Notes: generated by a model from the letters alone, not told the origin. Shown: positions 44,101 through 56,162, numbered from the stretch's first letter. The stretch is DNA of 64,000 bases from Arctopsyche grandis (GCF_051622035.1 NC_135359.1:24338001-24402000); one strand, 5' to 3'. Made by a program: numbers and translations.

Positions 44101-47100
44101 AAAATATGAGTAACTCTTAATGACAAGGTCAATTTGATAAATTGACAACCTCTTTAATCATCACTCGCTTTAAATGAGTTTATATAATAGATCGTTGTTC
44201 CGCTATACTTAGTTGTTCGCGAAGAGTGCGTGCAAATGATCATTAAAATGATGATTGTCCCGTTTTGCAGTTGTGTGAAACGACGCAATCAAATCAATTT
44301 ATCCTTTCTGTAATTGTAAACGATAGTTATGATTCGATTGAAGCAATTGTGTAAGTGGAATTTTCTCCAAAGTTCAATATCGCATCATATCATATTTATA
44401 TCATAGCGCTATTCTGTGTCTGTCTGTCTTGTCTTTCTATGTATTTGAGATTTTTTTTCTTTTTTTTACTATTTTTTTTCTTTTTTAAAAATATATATTT
44501 TCTTATGATGCCATTACGGGTTGTCCCTGAGCTGAAGCCTATGGTATTAAATTTATCATATTTTTTATTATTATTTTTTTTTTTATTTAATTTTTTTTAT
44601 TACAATCAATGTACACTCGTCATTACAGATCGCTCCAATGCGACGAGTGTATGAGAATGGTCAGACAACGTATACAGTACGTTCAATAAACATGGAATAC
44701 AATAATTAATCAAGTACAGAAATAATAATCATAGAGACATCTATGGATTATTTTTAGATTTTGTGCACAATTATTATTACAATTTTTATACACATAATAA
44801 ACACGAAATTATAGAGATATCTATAGATTTCAGATTTCTGTGCATAATTTCTACAAATTATACACACAAATTTTTGTCACAACAGGAAATGATCTATTAC
44901 CAATTTTCAGGAACCGTTTCAAACATAGATATATAATACACATAGATCCGCCCTCACGCTTTATACTGGTCTCCCTTTTGGCGCATGCAAAATACATGGC
45001 GCATGCACAGTTTCTCTCAGTAGGTAGGTTGGTACCGCTGCGTCGTAGGGAAAAAAACCTTTTTTTTCCCAACTTCCCCGCTAGTTAAACCCCCCGCACC
45101 CCTCAATTAGTGAAGACAAGATCTCCGACCAAAATCACACGTCAGGGCCCATCTAGTGTATTATACATCAATGGTTTCAACAATGATCAGATTAAATTGG
45201 CAAACTCTGATAGAGAAACGATCGATTTGGAGTCACAAAACCCCCAAATCTAACCAGCAGTTTGACGAGTCGAACCATCGATCGCAGTGGTGCTAAATAT
45301 ATACGCTACCATTAAGCCTAACTGCTGGCTATATTATATGTATATATAATATCGCTATTTTGTGTGTCTGTGTGTGTCTACTGTGAAAGATAACGCTTGC
45401 CGTACTATAATAGTTGTTTTGAATCGACATACATATGTATGTACATCACAGCTAAAACATTGCCGACAAAACGTACGAATATAATAACAAAAGAAAAAAC
45501 TTCTATATATGTATATACTGTTTGCAGTATATATAACTACTATATCTATTGAAAATTTATTTAATTAATTAATTTTTCTATTGGTTTTTTTATATTGTTT
45601 ACATGTAGGAAGTTTTTACCATTTTTTTATATTAAACAATTAAATATAAACATTAAATGAAATATATTTAAAATTGAAAATTAAACTTATTATGAAAATA
45701 TTTTTGAAGTTTGGCTAGTATATAATAATACATAAATAGCAAAATATATTCATATTATGTATATCGTTTAAATTTTAGTTTTTTAAATATTTTACGATTC
45801 AAAATCGATTGTTTCATATTGATTATATCGTTTATATTGTTCTAGGTGTGTCTCGGTGATATGGTTATAGTCGATGTGCAAAATTCTTTGATGGCCGAAG
45901 GAACAACCGTTCATTGGCACGGTCATCATCAGAGAGGTACACCATACATGGATGGTGCACCACTTGTTACTCAGTGTCCAATAAGTCCTGGGTCCCTCTT
46001 TAGGTACTCTTTTACAGCGGCACATGCGGGTACACACTTTTGGCATTCTCATGCTGGGATGCAACGAGCTGACGGGGCTTTTGGTGCATACATTGTCAGA
46101 GAACCCAACGATAGACATGTGGATATATATGATTATGATAGGTATTGGAATTCGTTTACATAAAATCAGAACATTTCCAGTATGTAAAACAATGTGAGTG
46201 AAATTGAAATCGTTTGATATTTAGGTCTGATCATGTGATGATTGTTATGGATTGGACTCATGATTTAGGAATTTCACTATTTACTAGTCATCATCATTCG
46301 AATGGTACAAATAAACCACCATCTCTTCTTGTGAATGGTAGGGGTAGATTTAAAGAATTTTATCGGGGTCAACCATTTTTCACACCCGCCGCTAAATTTA
46401 ATGTTGAACAGGTATGTAATACAAGTGTAATATAGATTTCTTTTTATTTCTGTGTAATATTTTATGGACATATTAGTTATATATATTTTTTTATTTCAGG
46501 GTTTTCGTTATAGATTTAGAGTAATTAATGCAGAGTTTTTGAATTGTCCTATTGAGATGTCAGTAGATAATCATACTATAACTGTGATTAGTAGTGATGG
46601 AAACGATTTTGAAGCTGTTGAAGGTTAGTTAAATATAAATTTTTTAACAAATGCATTTATAGTAATTTAATTATTGTATTTAATTTGATTAAAATGAATC
46701 TTATATTTCAGCCGTTTCATTAGTTACATATGCTGGTGAAAGATTTGATTTCATCATAGAAGCTAATCAAGAAATAGATAATTATTGGATTAGATTCAGA
46801 GGTTTAATGGACTGCGATGAGCGTTTTACAAAAGCGAGACAGGTTGCTGTTTTACATTATGATGGAGCTATGGAAGCAGAACCAGATGGCGACCCAACTT
46901 GGGAAGAATCACATCAAGAAGGACTAGTGAGATTTTTAAAATTAATTCTTAAAATTATATTTTGATAATTGATAGTATGGATATAGTATTATAGTAAAAA
47001 ATAGAAAAGTACAAATGATTTTTATTTTTTTTAGCAAATAAATGCTCTTAATGTTGGAACGAACCATACCATGACATTGAGTATCCCAGAATTGGATTCA

Positions 47101-48205
47101 TTAGAAGAAGACGATCCTAGTTTACGACCCAAGGCTGATATGCAGTATTATATTTCTTATGATTTTTATGCCAAAAATAATTTTCATTTTCACAAATATC
47201 CTCACTATGGGTATCATCAAGGTAAAAAAATCGAAAACTTTATTGTAGGATTATAATATTATGTACTATAATAAGCTTATATAAATTTGTAGTTGATAAT
47301 AATGGTTCTCGTCTTTATACACCACAATTAAATCACATAAGTATGAAGCTACCATCGTTCGCATTGCTTCCGGGACGATCGAGAGTTGATCCGCAGAAAT
47401 TCTGTAACGAATCAACTGTCACTGGATGTGTTGATGACTATTGTGAATGTACTCATGTAGTCAATGTGCCTCTCAATTCTGTCGTCGAAATGATATTGGT
47501 AGATGAAGGTAACGTTGAATTGTTTGAAAAGCTGCAGGAATGCTAGAAATTGGTTTAGAATTAACAATATTTTATTTGTAGGGTTCACATTTGATGCCAA
47601 CCATCCATTTCATCTTCATGGTTATGCATTTAGAGTTGTAGCTATGGAACGCGTTGGAAAAAATACTACAATTGATGAAATAAAAAAACTAGATGCTGCA
47701 GGAAAGATTCATAGGAAATTAACGAAGGCACCACTCAAAGATACAGTGACGGTGCCGGATGGAGGGTACACAATCATTAGATGGTTTGCCGATAATCCAG
47801 GTACTTTCAAATCGTTATACACAAATTTGATGTTTCTGAAGAGTTCAAATTTATAAAAATATAATACTATTTTAATATATTTTAGGATACTGGTTGTTCC
47901 ACTGCCATATTGAGTTTCATGTTGAAATTGGAATGGCTTTGGTATTCAAAGTGGGTGAACACTCTGATTTTCCTCCGGTTCCAAAGAAATTTCCACAGTG
48001 TGGTGATTATGTTCCTGATGAATCATTGGATTCGGATATACACCATTACGAAAATATTAATAATGGAAAAAATGGTCCCTTCATAACAATTTCACATTGG
48101 TGGCCCCTGGACTATTTTACAAGTACATCAGGCAATTCAGTAATAAAAGCGAAAGGTTCCATTACAATTTTATCTCTTTTATTAATATTTTTAATAAAGC
48201 TTTAA
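41169..48205 (+). CDS. MCO1: Multicopper oxidase, insect MCO1/laccase-1-like (ten exons)
   Basis: Exons 41169-41244, 41322-41635, 45846-46141, 46225-46411, 46500-46623, 46712-46926, 47035-47221, 47293-47508, 47582-47800 and 47886-48205 join in phase to 717 aa. The N-terminus is a signal peptide ([12 protein letters not shown]). A Cys-rich stretch precedes the first cupredoxin domain. All four copper motifs are intact: HWHG (H153, H155), HFWHSH (H194, H197, H199), HPFHLH (H546, H549, H551), and [12 protein letters not shown] (H617, C618, H619, H623, with axial-type M628). It should oxidise a substrate at the T1 site and reduce O2 to water. Insect MCO1 is linked to ferrous iron or ascorbate oxidation. 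The phrases [25 protein letters not shown] and [10 protein letters not shown] point to MCO1 rather than the cuticle-tanning laccase-2; assignment is by recognition. The last 20 residues are hydrophobic, suggesting a GPI or membrane anchor. Intron 2 is 4.2 kb and full of repeats. Confidence 0.92.
42177..42446 (-). mobile_element. Helitron-like element in intron 2 of the oxidase
   Basis: On the minus strand it ends with a hairpin (CCCATGCAATG..CATCGGG), then TACAACACTAG before T. Its other part (42317-42446) is repeated in opposite orientation at 45547-45664 (landmarks AAACAATTAAATATAAA, TTAATTAATTAATTTTTCTA). Confidence 0.5.
42750..43020. other. GC-rich island in intron 2
   Basis: CpG-containing, G-rich sequence (GGGGGGGTGGGGTGGGGG near 42824) followed by a CA run and GTGCGCGCGCAC near 43004. 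The base composition is unlike its neighbours. It could be an alternative promoter or a foreign insert; nothing in it is recognised. Confidence 0.4.
43081..43113 (+). repeat. Helitron-like 3' end (hairpin only)
   Basis: CCCGTTGAAATCAACGGG is a perfect stem, followed by ACAATACCACTCG. The arrangement parallels the ends at 33208, 34468 and (minus) 42177. Confidence 0.4.
43726..43764. repeat. Perfect hairpin, 14-bp arms
   Basis: ACGTTTTCTTGGGA at 43726-43739 and TCCCAAGAAAACGT at 43751-43764. Confidence 0.93.
44506..44555 (-). repeat. Detached type B SINE tail
   Basis: The reverse complement reads ACCATAGGCTTCAGCTCAGG..AACCCGTAATGGCATCA, matching the tail at 51184-51230. Confidence 0.65.
44720..44930 (-). 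repeat. SINE central/3' fragment
   Basis: The reverse complement runs GAAACGGTTCCTGAAAATTG..TTTCCTGTTGTGACA..GTGTATAATTTGTA, as in the SINE at 61919-62363. The head is absent. Confidence 0.65.
45130..45336 (-). repeat. SINE head and central fragment
   Basis: The reverse complement begins TAGCCAGCAGTTAGGCTTAA, has a diverged B box, then CTGCTGGTTAGATTTGGG and GTTTCTCTATCAGAGTTTGCC, and stops near TTGTTGAAACCAT. Confidence 0.7.
45540..45713 (+). mobile_element. Helitron-like element, opposite in orientation to 42177-42446
   Basis: 45547-45664 matches the reverse complement of 42317-42446 with small gaps. It ends TTTGGCTAG before T. Confidence 0.45.
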
Positions 48206-48648
48206 AATCATATCAAGGGTTGCGTGTATTGTATTTTTGCATTGTATAAAGGCATTTTACAAAGTTGTAAATTATGGTGTTTGAGGACAGAAAACTTAGT
48301 TTTTTTAATTCGGTCAATGAAATATTGATTATTTTAATTATAAGATTTGAAACAGTATTTAAAAATGGTAAATTTAATAATGTACAAATGAAATTTTACA
48401 TAAATTTGTGATTTATTCCTAAATGATTTTATTTGATGGACCAAATTAAAACAGAAATATTTGATGTAGTTTGTATGTACTTCATTTGTAATATATTTAT
48501 AGTATAAAAATATGTAAGATACATATTTGGAGATCCAAAATTATAATGGCTCATATTTATTTAAAGTAATTATTTTTTTCATAAAATAATTTGTATATAA
48601 CTTTTATATGTGATATTTTGTATTATAACATAGTGAATGATATATTTT

Positions 48649-48654
48649 AATAAA
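48649..48654 (+). terminator. Candidate polyadenylation signal of the oxidase
   Basis: AATAAA 444 bases after the stop at 48205 and before the end of the convergent kinase gene. Confidence 0.4.
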
Positions 48655-48760
48655 TATATGTACGTAAATATATGTTGTATTATTTTTTTTATATAATATT
48701 GACGTTAATAAAATATAAAACGTGGAGTCAATAAGATTTTATTCAAAATATTAATATAAA

Positions 48761-48766
48761 TTTATT
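48761..48766 (-). terminator. Candidate polyadenylation signal of the Mos-type kinase
   Basis: TTTATT on the plus strand is AATAAA on the minus strand, 59 bases beyond the stop at 48825. A second lies at 48738-48743. Confidence 0.45.
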
Positions 48767-48824
48767 AAAGAGCATGGAATCAATTCCGTATGAGGATAAA
48801 TAAATAAGTTAAATATTCAAGAAG

Positions 48825-50499
48825 TCAATGGCAAATAATTCCCTTACAGTTTGCTATATATTGGAGTTGTTTCTTTATCATTTTAACGTCACATCTTTCT
48901 TCAGAATTCGCATTCCAACAATTAACATAAATATTTTTGAAATTTTTTAGTGTCGGGCAAGAGCTGAGTGATTTGTTTATTCTTGGTCTTAAGCCATTTT
49001 TAACAATTTGATAAATGAGAGACTCCTCTCTTATACCGTAGCCATAGGGTGTAGCTCTGTGAATTATTTGCCACATAGTAATACCGAGTGAGTATACATC
49101 AGACTTAACAGTGGGATATTTTCCTTTTAAAATTTCTGGAGCACAATATCGAGTAGTTCCTTGCAGCTGTAACAAGTATCAAAATTATAATACATAAATA
49201 ATAAAATAAAATATTTCAATTTAAAAGCTTGGAAATATAATATTATTATTCAGTTTGAAGGTAATAATAACCATTAAAACTGAGGAGACATCGCTAAAAT
49301 TCTCATCATATTTAATTGATGTTCCAAAATCACAAAGTTTACAGGTATTATTTGCAAATGTTAAAATATTTTTTGGTTTAACATCCAAATGCAGAATTTT
49401 TTTCGAATGTAAATAATCAAGTGCATTGCAAATGTCAAACGGATATCTGAAATACAAATAAAATTTTAGTTAAATGGAAATTTTTAACTACATATGTAAA
49501 AGATATATTTATTATTCAAGATATTAAATGATACCTAAAAAGTTCGTTAATAGTGATTTCAAATGCATCACTATCTAATAGGCTTTGAAGATTACGAGCA
49601 GTATCATAACAATCCATAATAATAGTACTTAAATTGTTCGACCAAGCTATTGAGTGAACTTTGACAATGTTTTTGTGGTTCAAGCCAATTCCATTCTGTT
49701 CACTAAGCAGCATTGGCTTCATTTTTTTCCGATAATTATAAATTACTTTTGCTGCTACTATTTTACCTTTAAATATGTTTCTTTTTTATAAATACAATAT
49801 ATAAAAATTACAATATGCTTTCGACATATTACCTTTATATTTAGTTTTAATAACACTACCGAATCTTCCCCGACCCAAAACTTGATAAGTAAATTTAATA
49901 GATTGACTATGAGTTGATAATTTTTTAATTAAATTTTGAATATTTGGTGAAGCAATCCTTTCAACGTTGGGTGTATGAATTTGAATACAGTTATTGTCAT
50001 GTTGAAAATTAAGAACAGTGGAGCTTTCTCTAGAACTGGGTGATGTGAGAGTGATTGACGGTATAATTATTTTATTAAGGTCCAAATTGTGATGATCTTT
50101 ACATTTTGTTTTATTAGGGCTATCTGTGAAAATAAGTCGCTTTTTAATTGATTGATATCGAAGATATTTGGGTAAACAAGGAGATTTTTGATAGTATTGA
50201 AATTTCTGCAATTTTTTCTCTCTTTTCTTAAACCTGTAAGAAATGCATTTATTATATAAAAAAAAAATATTATCCACCGAAAGTAATTTTTGCGTTTTGT
50301 ATATCTATATATGTATATAAATATATACATACCACTCAGCAGAGCTTGTCTTAGGATAAAAATGTGGTTCAATAAGTTTTAAAAAGTTTGAAGAATTTTT
50401 GGAAGACGGAAGCTTTGTCGGAGTAAAATAGACAAGTCCTGGTGAACTATTCGATAGTGGCGTTGCCACAAATTTGCGATACAATTTTACAGTTGACAT
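48825..50499 (-). CDS. mos: Mos-type serine/threonine kinase (five exons)
   Basis: Minus-strand exons 50499-50333, 50233-49833, 49766-49535, 49446-49272 and 49166-48825 join in phase to 438 aa. The kinase core is complete: glycine loop GRGRFGS (176-182), VAAK with K196, HLDVKPKN (286-293) with D288, DFG (306-308), then APE (334-336). The HLD in place of HRD, the phrase STIIMDCYD before the hinge, and [11 protein letters not shown] fit Mos, the MAPKKK that starts MEK/ERK signalling in oocytes. The N-terminal ~165 residues are Ser/Pro-rich. The start has short SP phrases ([13 protein letters not shown]), as Mos proteins carry near their N-terminus. It is longer than vertebrate Mos (about 345 aa) because of exon 2. 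No transmembrane segment. Alternatives are another small cytoplasmic MAPKKK-like kinase; I consider Mos most likely. The gene is convergent with the oxidase, 619 bases away. Confidence 0.8.
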
Positions 50500-50899
50500 A
50501 GTGCAACGGTAGAGATCCTGCTCCTACCATTCAAAGACACACACTGACTAATATTATTAGCTTGACATCACTAATAATCTTAATTGTAACAATAAAAGCA
50601 AATTGGCATGTATTGATAGCATATATAATAATGAATACATACATTCAACAGTGTTAGCCTTATATTTGATTAAAAATAATAGCATTTTAAAATCGGTTTA
50701 TAAAATTTTACTTAAATTATAAATAGTGACTCCCTTTTGTCTCTATTTCTATTAAAGGTTAGTCAATAATAATGGTAATATATTTTTTTTAACGAAACTC
50801 TTTTTATCTTTTATTCTTTATTTTAAAATATCATTGTTATTTTATATCCAATACCAGTCTCCAAATAATACATACATACATAAATAGGTATACAAATAT

Positions 50900-51260
50900 A
50901 GCCAGCAGTAGAGCTTGGTGGTTGTGTTAATGGTAAACACTGAGAAGTTCTTGGGTTCGAGCGTTGAGTTGACCTCGATTGAAAATAATTTATATCCGAG
51001 TATTTCTGCAGTGCTGCTAGTCAGACTTGGATATTTGTGAATCTGTGAATCTGTGAATTTGTGATTTAATTGTTAAAACAGTTCCTCATCAAATTTACAA
51101 AACCATTCTATTTACTATTTGTCATCACTATTTGAACATGATTTCAAGTTTATAATCTGTAAATTTATATATGTATAAATTTAATACCATAGGCTTCGGC
51201 TCAAGGCTAACCCGTAATGGCATCAAGGGAAAATATTATTATTTAAAAAAAAAAAATAGT
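50900..51260 (+). repeat. tRNA-derived SINE, type B tail
   Basis: Head AGCCAGCAGTAGAGCTTGGT, B box GGGTTCGAGCG, then GTTGACCTCGATTGAAAATA and CTGCTAGTCAGACTTGGATA. The 3' end is ACCATAGGCTTCGGCTCAAG..AACCCGTAATGGCATCA plus an A-rich run. The central region is partly replaced by a GTGAATCT repeat. Confidence 0.8.
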
Positions 51261-51289
51261 GTAATATATATGTACTATCACCAACTTTC

Positions 51290-51540
51290 CCCCTAATGAT
51301 TACAAACCTCCTTTACGTTTCACTTACGATTACAATTCAGGAAAAAATTTTCCTCCTATACGATCGTTTTCATACTTTGCTATATTGCTCATTTTGGTCA
51401 TCAATATAAGTAAATGGATCCTCCGCCATTACGATAGAGATAAAATATCGTTTAAGACGCGTTCGAAGTGTGCAAATTTGAAATCTGGGTGACGTCTATG
51501 TAGTCTTTAGTTTTATACATAGATGGCGGTAGTAAAATAA
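51290..51540 (-). repeat. Dispersed ~245-bp repeat, partner of 4348-4580
   Basis: Reverse-complement match to 4348-4580 across most of the length. Its outer end reads ACATAGATGGCGGTAGT. Confidence 0.75.
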
Positions 51541-52252
51541 TTACTAGTTCTATTATACATCAACGCAATTGAGCAGTAAATTTTCAGAAAAAAATGTGTG
51601 CAAATATGTAGATACTTTACTGAGTCACTTGTGCATTGGTGAATGAATTCGTCATATAGGCCCTATATTATAGGGATAGCCCTATAGTTATAGGGATAGC
51701 TATATTATAGGCTAGGGCTTGCTATGCAGCAAGATAAAAAAAAACCTTTCGCATTATTTCAAACACAAGTCATTCATTTGTATCAACAAAAATATGACTT
51801 GCCTTTGTAAGGTACTCTTGGCTTTATTCTCAAAAACTAACTAGATAAATATCATATGTAAAACTAGGTATGTACACATCACATAGGCACGGCACAAATA
51901 TATCTTTAATATGGGTAATAAATGTATTTAAAATATTATATGAGATATATTATTGATGAGTTTAATTGGGACACTAAAAATATTGAAATTTTTATACAAT
52001 GAACATTTCAATAATTTAGATTTTTTCAATGATCATTTTTTCTTTACGGTCCTTTCTATCGATGCAATATTTATACCCCACATTTTACCGGGTGAAATAT
52101 ATGACTTTATTCGGAATAAACATTCGTAATGTTCAACTTCCATTATATTTTTGATTATTATTTAATCGCGTTCATCAAACTAAATCCTTGTTCTCAATCA
52201 GCATTTGATGCCTGAAAGATTCCACAAATGTCTAGTATAATTGATATACAGC

Positions 52253-52345
52253 ACACTCTCGATTGTCCGGGCTATTGCTGGGGAGGAAGGTCACGGATAA
52301 TTGAAAAACACGGATAATCCGAATTATCAAATTTTGACTTGGTCT
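52253..52345. mobile_element. Pogo/Tigger-like MITE fragment
   Basis: CACTCTCGATTGTCCGGGC followed by ACGGATAATTGAAAAACACG and GGATAATCCGAATTA. These phrases are typical of pogo/Tigger termini. The opposite end was not found. Confidence 0.5.
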
Positions 52346-52716
52346 CGAATATATACATATTTACAACACAAATTTTTGTTTTATAATTTTAATACTCATT
52401 ATTTATTAAGAAAAACGCTCATATGTAGTTAATGAACAATAATGAACACATTGTGTTCAATCTGTTATTTTAATTAAATTTTTACAATTCAATTTTCACT
52501 AAATTTGAAAATTGGTGTAACTAAATTTTTAGATAAATCAAAGCTTTATTTATTTAAATTTAATATTATGCGAGTATGATTCAACCTCTTTTATTTTGTA
52601 TATATGTAAGTACATACCTATTTTATTTCAAAAACTGTAAGGGCGAAATCACACAGAAAGGCAAGTTGCACATGGTTTTTTTTAGATACTTTTAAACATG
52701 TGAAAAAAATGGGTTT

Positions 52717-53087
52717 GGTGCAAACGATCGAAAAGCGCCAGACAGATTGAACCACAGATTAACTGGATGGCTGCTTTAAACGCAATTCTCGACTTCACGA
52801 ATGAAAAATTGCACATCAGATGACGAGTAACCTTTCGATGTGCACAGATGCAATTATTAAAATGGTAATTATTAAAATTAAGTTGGATCTTTCTGGCGAG
52901 TTTTTAATAATTTAATAAGGAAAAATTCGGAACTAAAGTATCAGAAGCACAGAACGTATACAGGGTAGGTATGTTGGGACTTTGGGTAGATTTCGCTTAG
53001 TGTAAGTGCGAGCAGTGCGCACGCATAAGGTACACGTGTCGTTAATCTGTGGTTCAGTCTGTCTGGCGCTTTTGGATCGTTTGCACC
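52717..53087. repeat. Inverted-repeat element with 47-bp arms
   Basis: 52717-52763 and the reverse complement of 53041-53087 agree at 45 of 47 bases (GGTGCAAACGATC, AAAAGCGCCAGACAGA, TGAACCACAGATTAAC). The spacer is 277 bases. Probably the subterminal part of a MITE. No duplication was found. Confidence 0.8.
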
Positions 53088-54209
53088 GCATCCGAATCGG
53101 AAAAAAATATGGTAAGCCTAGCACATATTCAAGGCACACCGTCCCAAAATCACCCCCTGGATTGTTTTCGGCGATATTTTGTCGTTGTATTTATCCTTGC
53201 TTGACAGTGATCGATAACGGAGAATGAAGAAATGTAGGATAACTTGTCGAAATAATAAGATCGTACGAAATAATAATGTCATTAAAGATTCATGAAAAGC
53301 ATGATAAAAAACGATGATAGCATTTTTTTTACTGAAGTGGGGGCCTCAAATTTCAAATGCACCTGGTTCCCCCCATTTACTTGATCCGTCACTGGATCTT
53401 TCGATATCGAGCTCAAGAAAATTGGGATCTTCATTCAAGATATTAGATATTAGAACTTTTAAAAATTATGTTGAACGGATTTAAGCTTTTATTATGCGAT
53501 AGCATACACATCTATGTATGTATGTATGTATATAGATATTATTTGGTGTGTTGGCTAGGAGGTCGTTGAAACTGAAGTAGAGCTTTGATCCCGCAGAGTT
53601 GGACTGTTGGTCGTCGAGGTACATACATAGTTACTACAACAATGTATCGTTACGCCGTTGCCGAGGTGCGTATTTCATTTTTACGGTCTGCATTTTGGCA
53701 GAGCGCCTCCAGCCACCCCGAAATATATGGGGACAAATTAAAATGGAGATGCAAACACTCTTGTGTTATTTAATTGTATAGAGCGGCCGTGCCAACTGGA
53801 ATATTGTCCAAATGCGACATTAAACCAGCAATAAACCAAGCTCCCTCTCGAATGCGTATCAACCGGAACTGCATTCGCCAAGTGCGCCTCGTTCATCATT
53901 TTGACACCACCGTTCGCATACTCATCGGATGCTATTTTGTTTACTTCTTAGGTTAGTGTCTTTCATCATATTAACCATCTTCATATTTGATAGTGTTACG
54001 TATAAGATGTTAGTAAAGAGCCGCCGGTTAAATGCAATCGGATTAGGCCGAGGCGCATCCCTGACACTGTGCGACCGTTATAATTGGTTTCGAGGATTAT
54101 CTGCAAACTAAGTGCAAGTAAGCTAAACAATGGCGTAGTAGCGGCACTCGGTCGCATTCCCGTGGTCCCTTCTCAGAAGTGACCGATACCTTGGTACCGC
54201 GGGACCGAA

Positions 54210-54385
54210 TGTCATGGGAATACATATCCGAGTACGTGACCATAATAATAGGTAAACGAATCGGAAGACGAAGATGTCCTGAGAGACTTGCCCCTTATAA
54301 GGCGGTACTTAGGCGACATCAAGACATTCTGGACTGAGCATTACCAGTGTGTGTATCTTCTTAATCATAAATAAATGATGTGACA
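54210..54385 (+). mobile_element. Candidate solo LTR
   Basis: Starts TGTCA and ends TGACA, with a TATAA-like CTTATAAGG near 54295 and AATAAA near 54370. Flanking tetramers CGAA and CGAC match at 3 of 4. The region upstream (53740-54200) is GC-richer and looks like decayed element DNA. No primer-binding site was recognised. Confidence 0.35.
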
Positions 54386-54505
54386 CGACTTTGGCCTTTT
54401 ACTTGGATCCTCCGCCCACCTCTACGCAACAATAGTAATGATGCATTACGTGGTAATAGTAGCATGCATACACGTACACCTACCTGCATTTTCAGATATC
54501 CTCAC

Positions 54506-55236
54506 AGGGGTTCTAGGACACTTACCCCCTGGACACATACCCCCCAGGCACATACCCTCGGTCCAAAACCCCCTGGAAATTAACCCCCCGTGCAAATAAG
54601 CCCCCTCCCCGTCAATGATAAAAATATTTCATAAAAATTGACAGTATCTTTAATAAAAAGTCAGTATCAATGCTAGTTTATTTCAGCCAGAAAAATACAG
54701 ATATTAATAATAAATATATCAGATATAAATAATCAATAATCAATAATAAAAAATCAGTAATCAATAATAATAATTTAAAATATACAAAACTTCAAAATCG
54801 ATTGCATCTTTTTCTTTTCCTTTTCTCGATTTTACAAATTCATCATGGTCTAAAATTAGTCTAAAAATATTTAAAATATAATAATAATAATATAACAATA
54901 ATATATATATTTATCAAAATTTACTTTCAATACTACAGAACGCAAACGCTAACTGGTGACTAAAAGTCTCTTAAATTGATATTTATTCTATTTACTACAA
55001 TAAATTGAAATTAAATATTGTATATAAATTGAAATTCAATTTGCTCTACAACACTCAATTTATTCTTATTTATTAATTTACTTTATTATTAATTATTAAT
55101 TATTTATTACTATTTTTAAACAATTTTTATCCATGGCGGGGGTTATTTGCACGGGGGGTTAATGTCCAGGGGGTTTTTGGCCGGGGGTATGTGTCCGGGG
55201 GGTACGTGTCCAGGGGTAACATGTCCGGATACCCCT
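54506..55236. mobile_element. Element with ~100-bp C-rich iterated terminal inverted repeats
   Basis: 54506-54608 and the reverse complement of 55133-55236 correspond throughout. Both are made of repeated GGACACATACCCCC-like units, then AAAACCCCCTGGA, TTAACCCCCCGTGCAAATAA. The interior (~525 bp) is very AT-rich with no gene. The TIRs put G-runs on one strand at each end. The outer edges start AGGGGT; no duplication is clear. Confidence 0.85.
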
Positions 55237-55825
55237 CAACAGGAACAAATCGGAAGCTGAAAGATCGATACGTGTATGTATGTATATATACATATTCGTA
55301 TATGTACATGTATACTATGTTTGTAATGAAGTCTTGAAAAATAAATAAATCTTTCCGAATATCCATGTTTACACAGTTGATCTGCAAGTCTAATGCGCGG
55401 ATATTAGGGATGGCTATTAAATCAATAAAATATATTACTCAACTAAACTTCATTCCACTAAAACGTGGCTCGATCTTTCATACTACATGTACATACATAC
55501 ATATGTACATATATACTCAATGGTCGAGAGTGTGATCAGTCGATATTTGACTGCTTTAATAATATACAGTTCAACTCAGTTACTACGAGACTCAAGAGAC
55601 CGACAACATTTCCTCGTAAAAGCCATTACTCGTAATATCAGTAATGAGTTAAATCTACCTCCATTTTTTTAAATCAGTGCATACATGTATTCAATACGTG
55701 TCTATACATATAAAATGCATTCAATAATACAAATAATATTTATTTTCAATATTTTCCGAACCACTTTCTATATCCACTAATAATTTCGACTTTTTGATAA
55801 GCTTCTAATCGATTTTATTTTAAAA

Positions 55826-55864
55826 ATATTGTAAGGGAATTCTGAAATGTCAAAATCTCATGTA
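55826..55864. repeat. 39-bp direct repeat, second copy at 56876-56914
   Basis: ATATTGTAAGGGAATTCTGA and the following bases recur with one change 1,050 bases downstream. The second copy starts two bases after the hairpin MITE ending at 56873. Confidence 0.85.
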
Positions 55865-56162
55865 ATTCAAAAACGTGATTTTTTGTTGCTCAGTGTTATC
55901 AATTCAGATGGATGAATCGACTATAAGATAAGGGGGAATAGAGAGATGGGAAACACTGATGTATGAATAACGAGCTAAATATAAACATGGCTGAAATGAA
56001 AATTTTCGCTGTTACGAGAAAACAGCTAATTTAGTTCAAAGGTTTTCCAATACATGCCCTATTTTATAACGAGCTCACTACCTGGATATATGTACATACT
56101 GTACAACTTTCCAACAGTCAAAAATACCAAAAATTACAATTGGTAATGGTCCGTACGCACCA

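Noticed and set aside
44355-44654. 99-codon Phe/Leu-rich ORF
   Set aside because: Poly-T composition inside the oxidase intron, overlapping a SINE tail.
55565-56050. CAGTTCAACTCAGTTACTACGA, like a pogo/Tigger end, with TAGTTCAAAGG near 56033
   Set aside because: Possible ends of a pogo-like MITE, but the inverted match is too weak to define an element.
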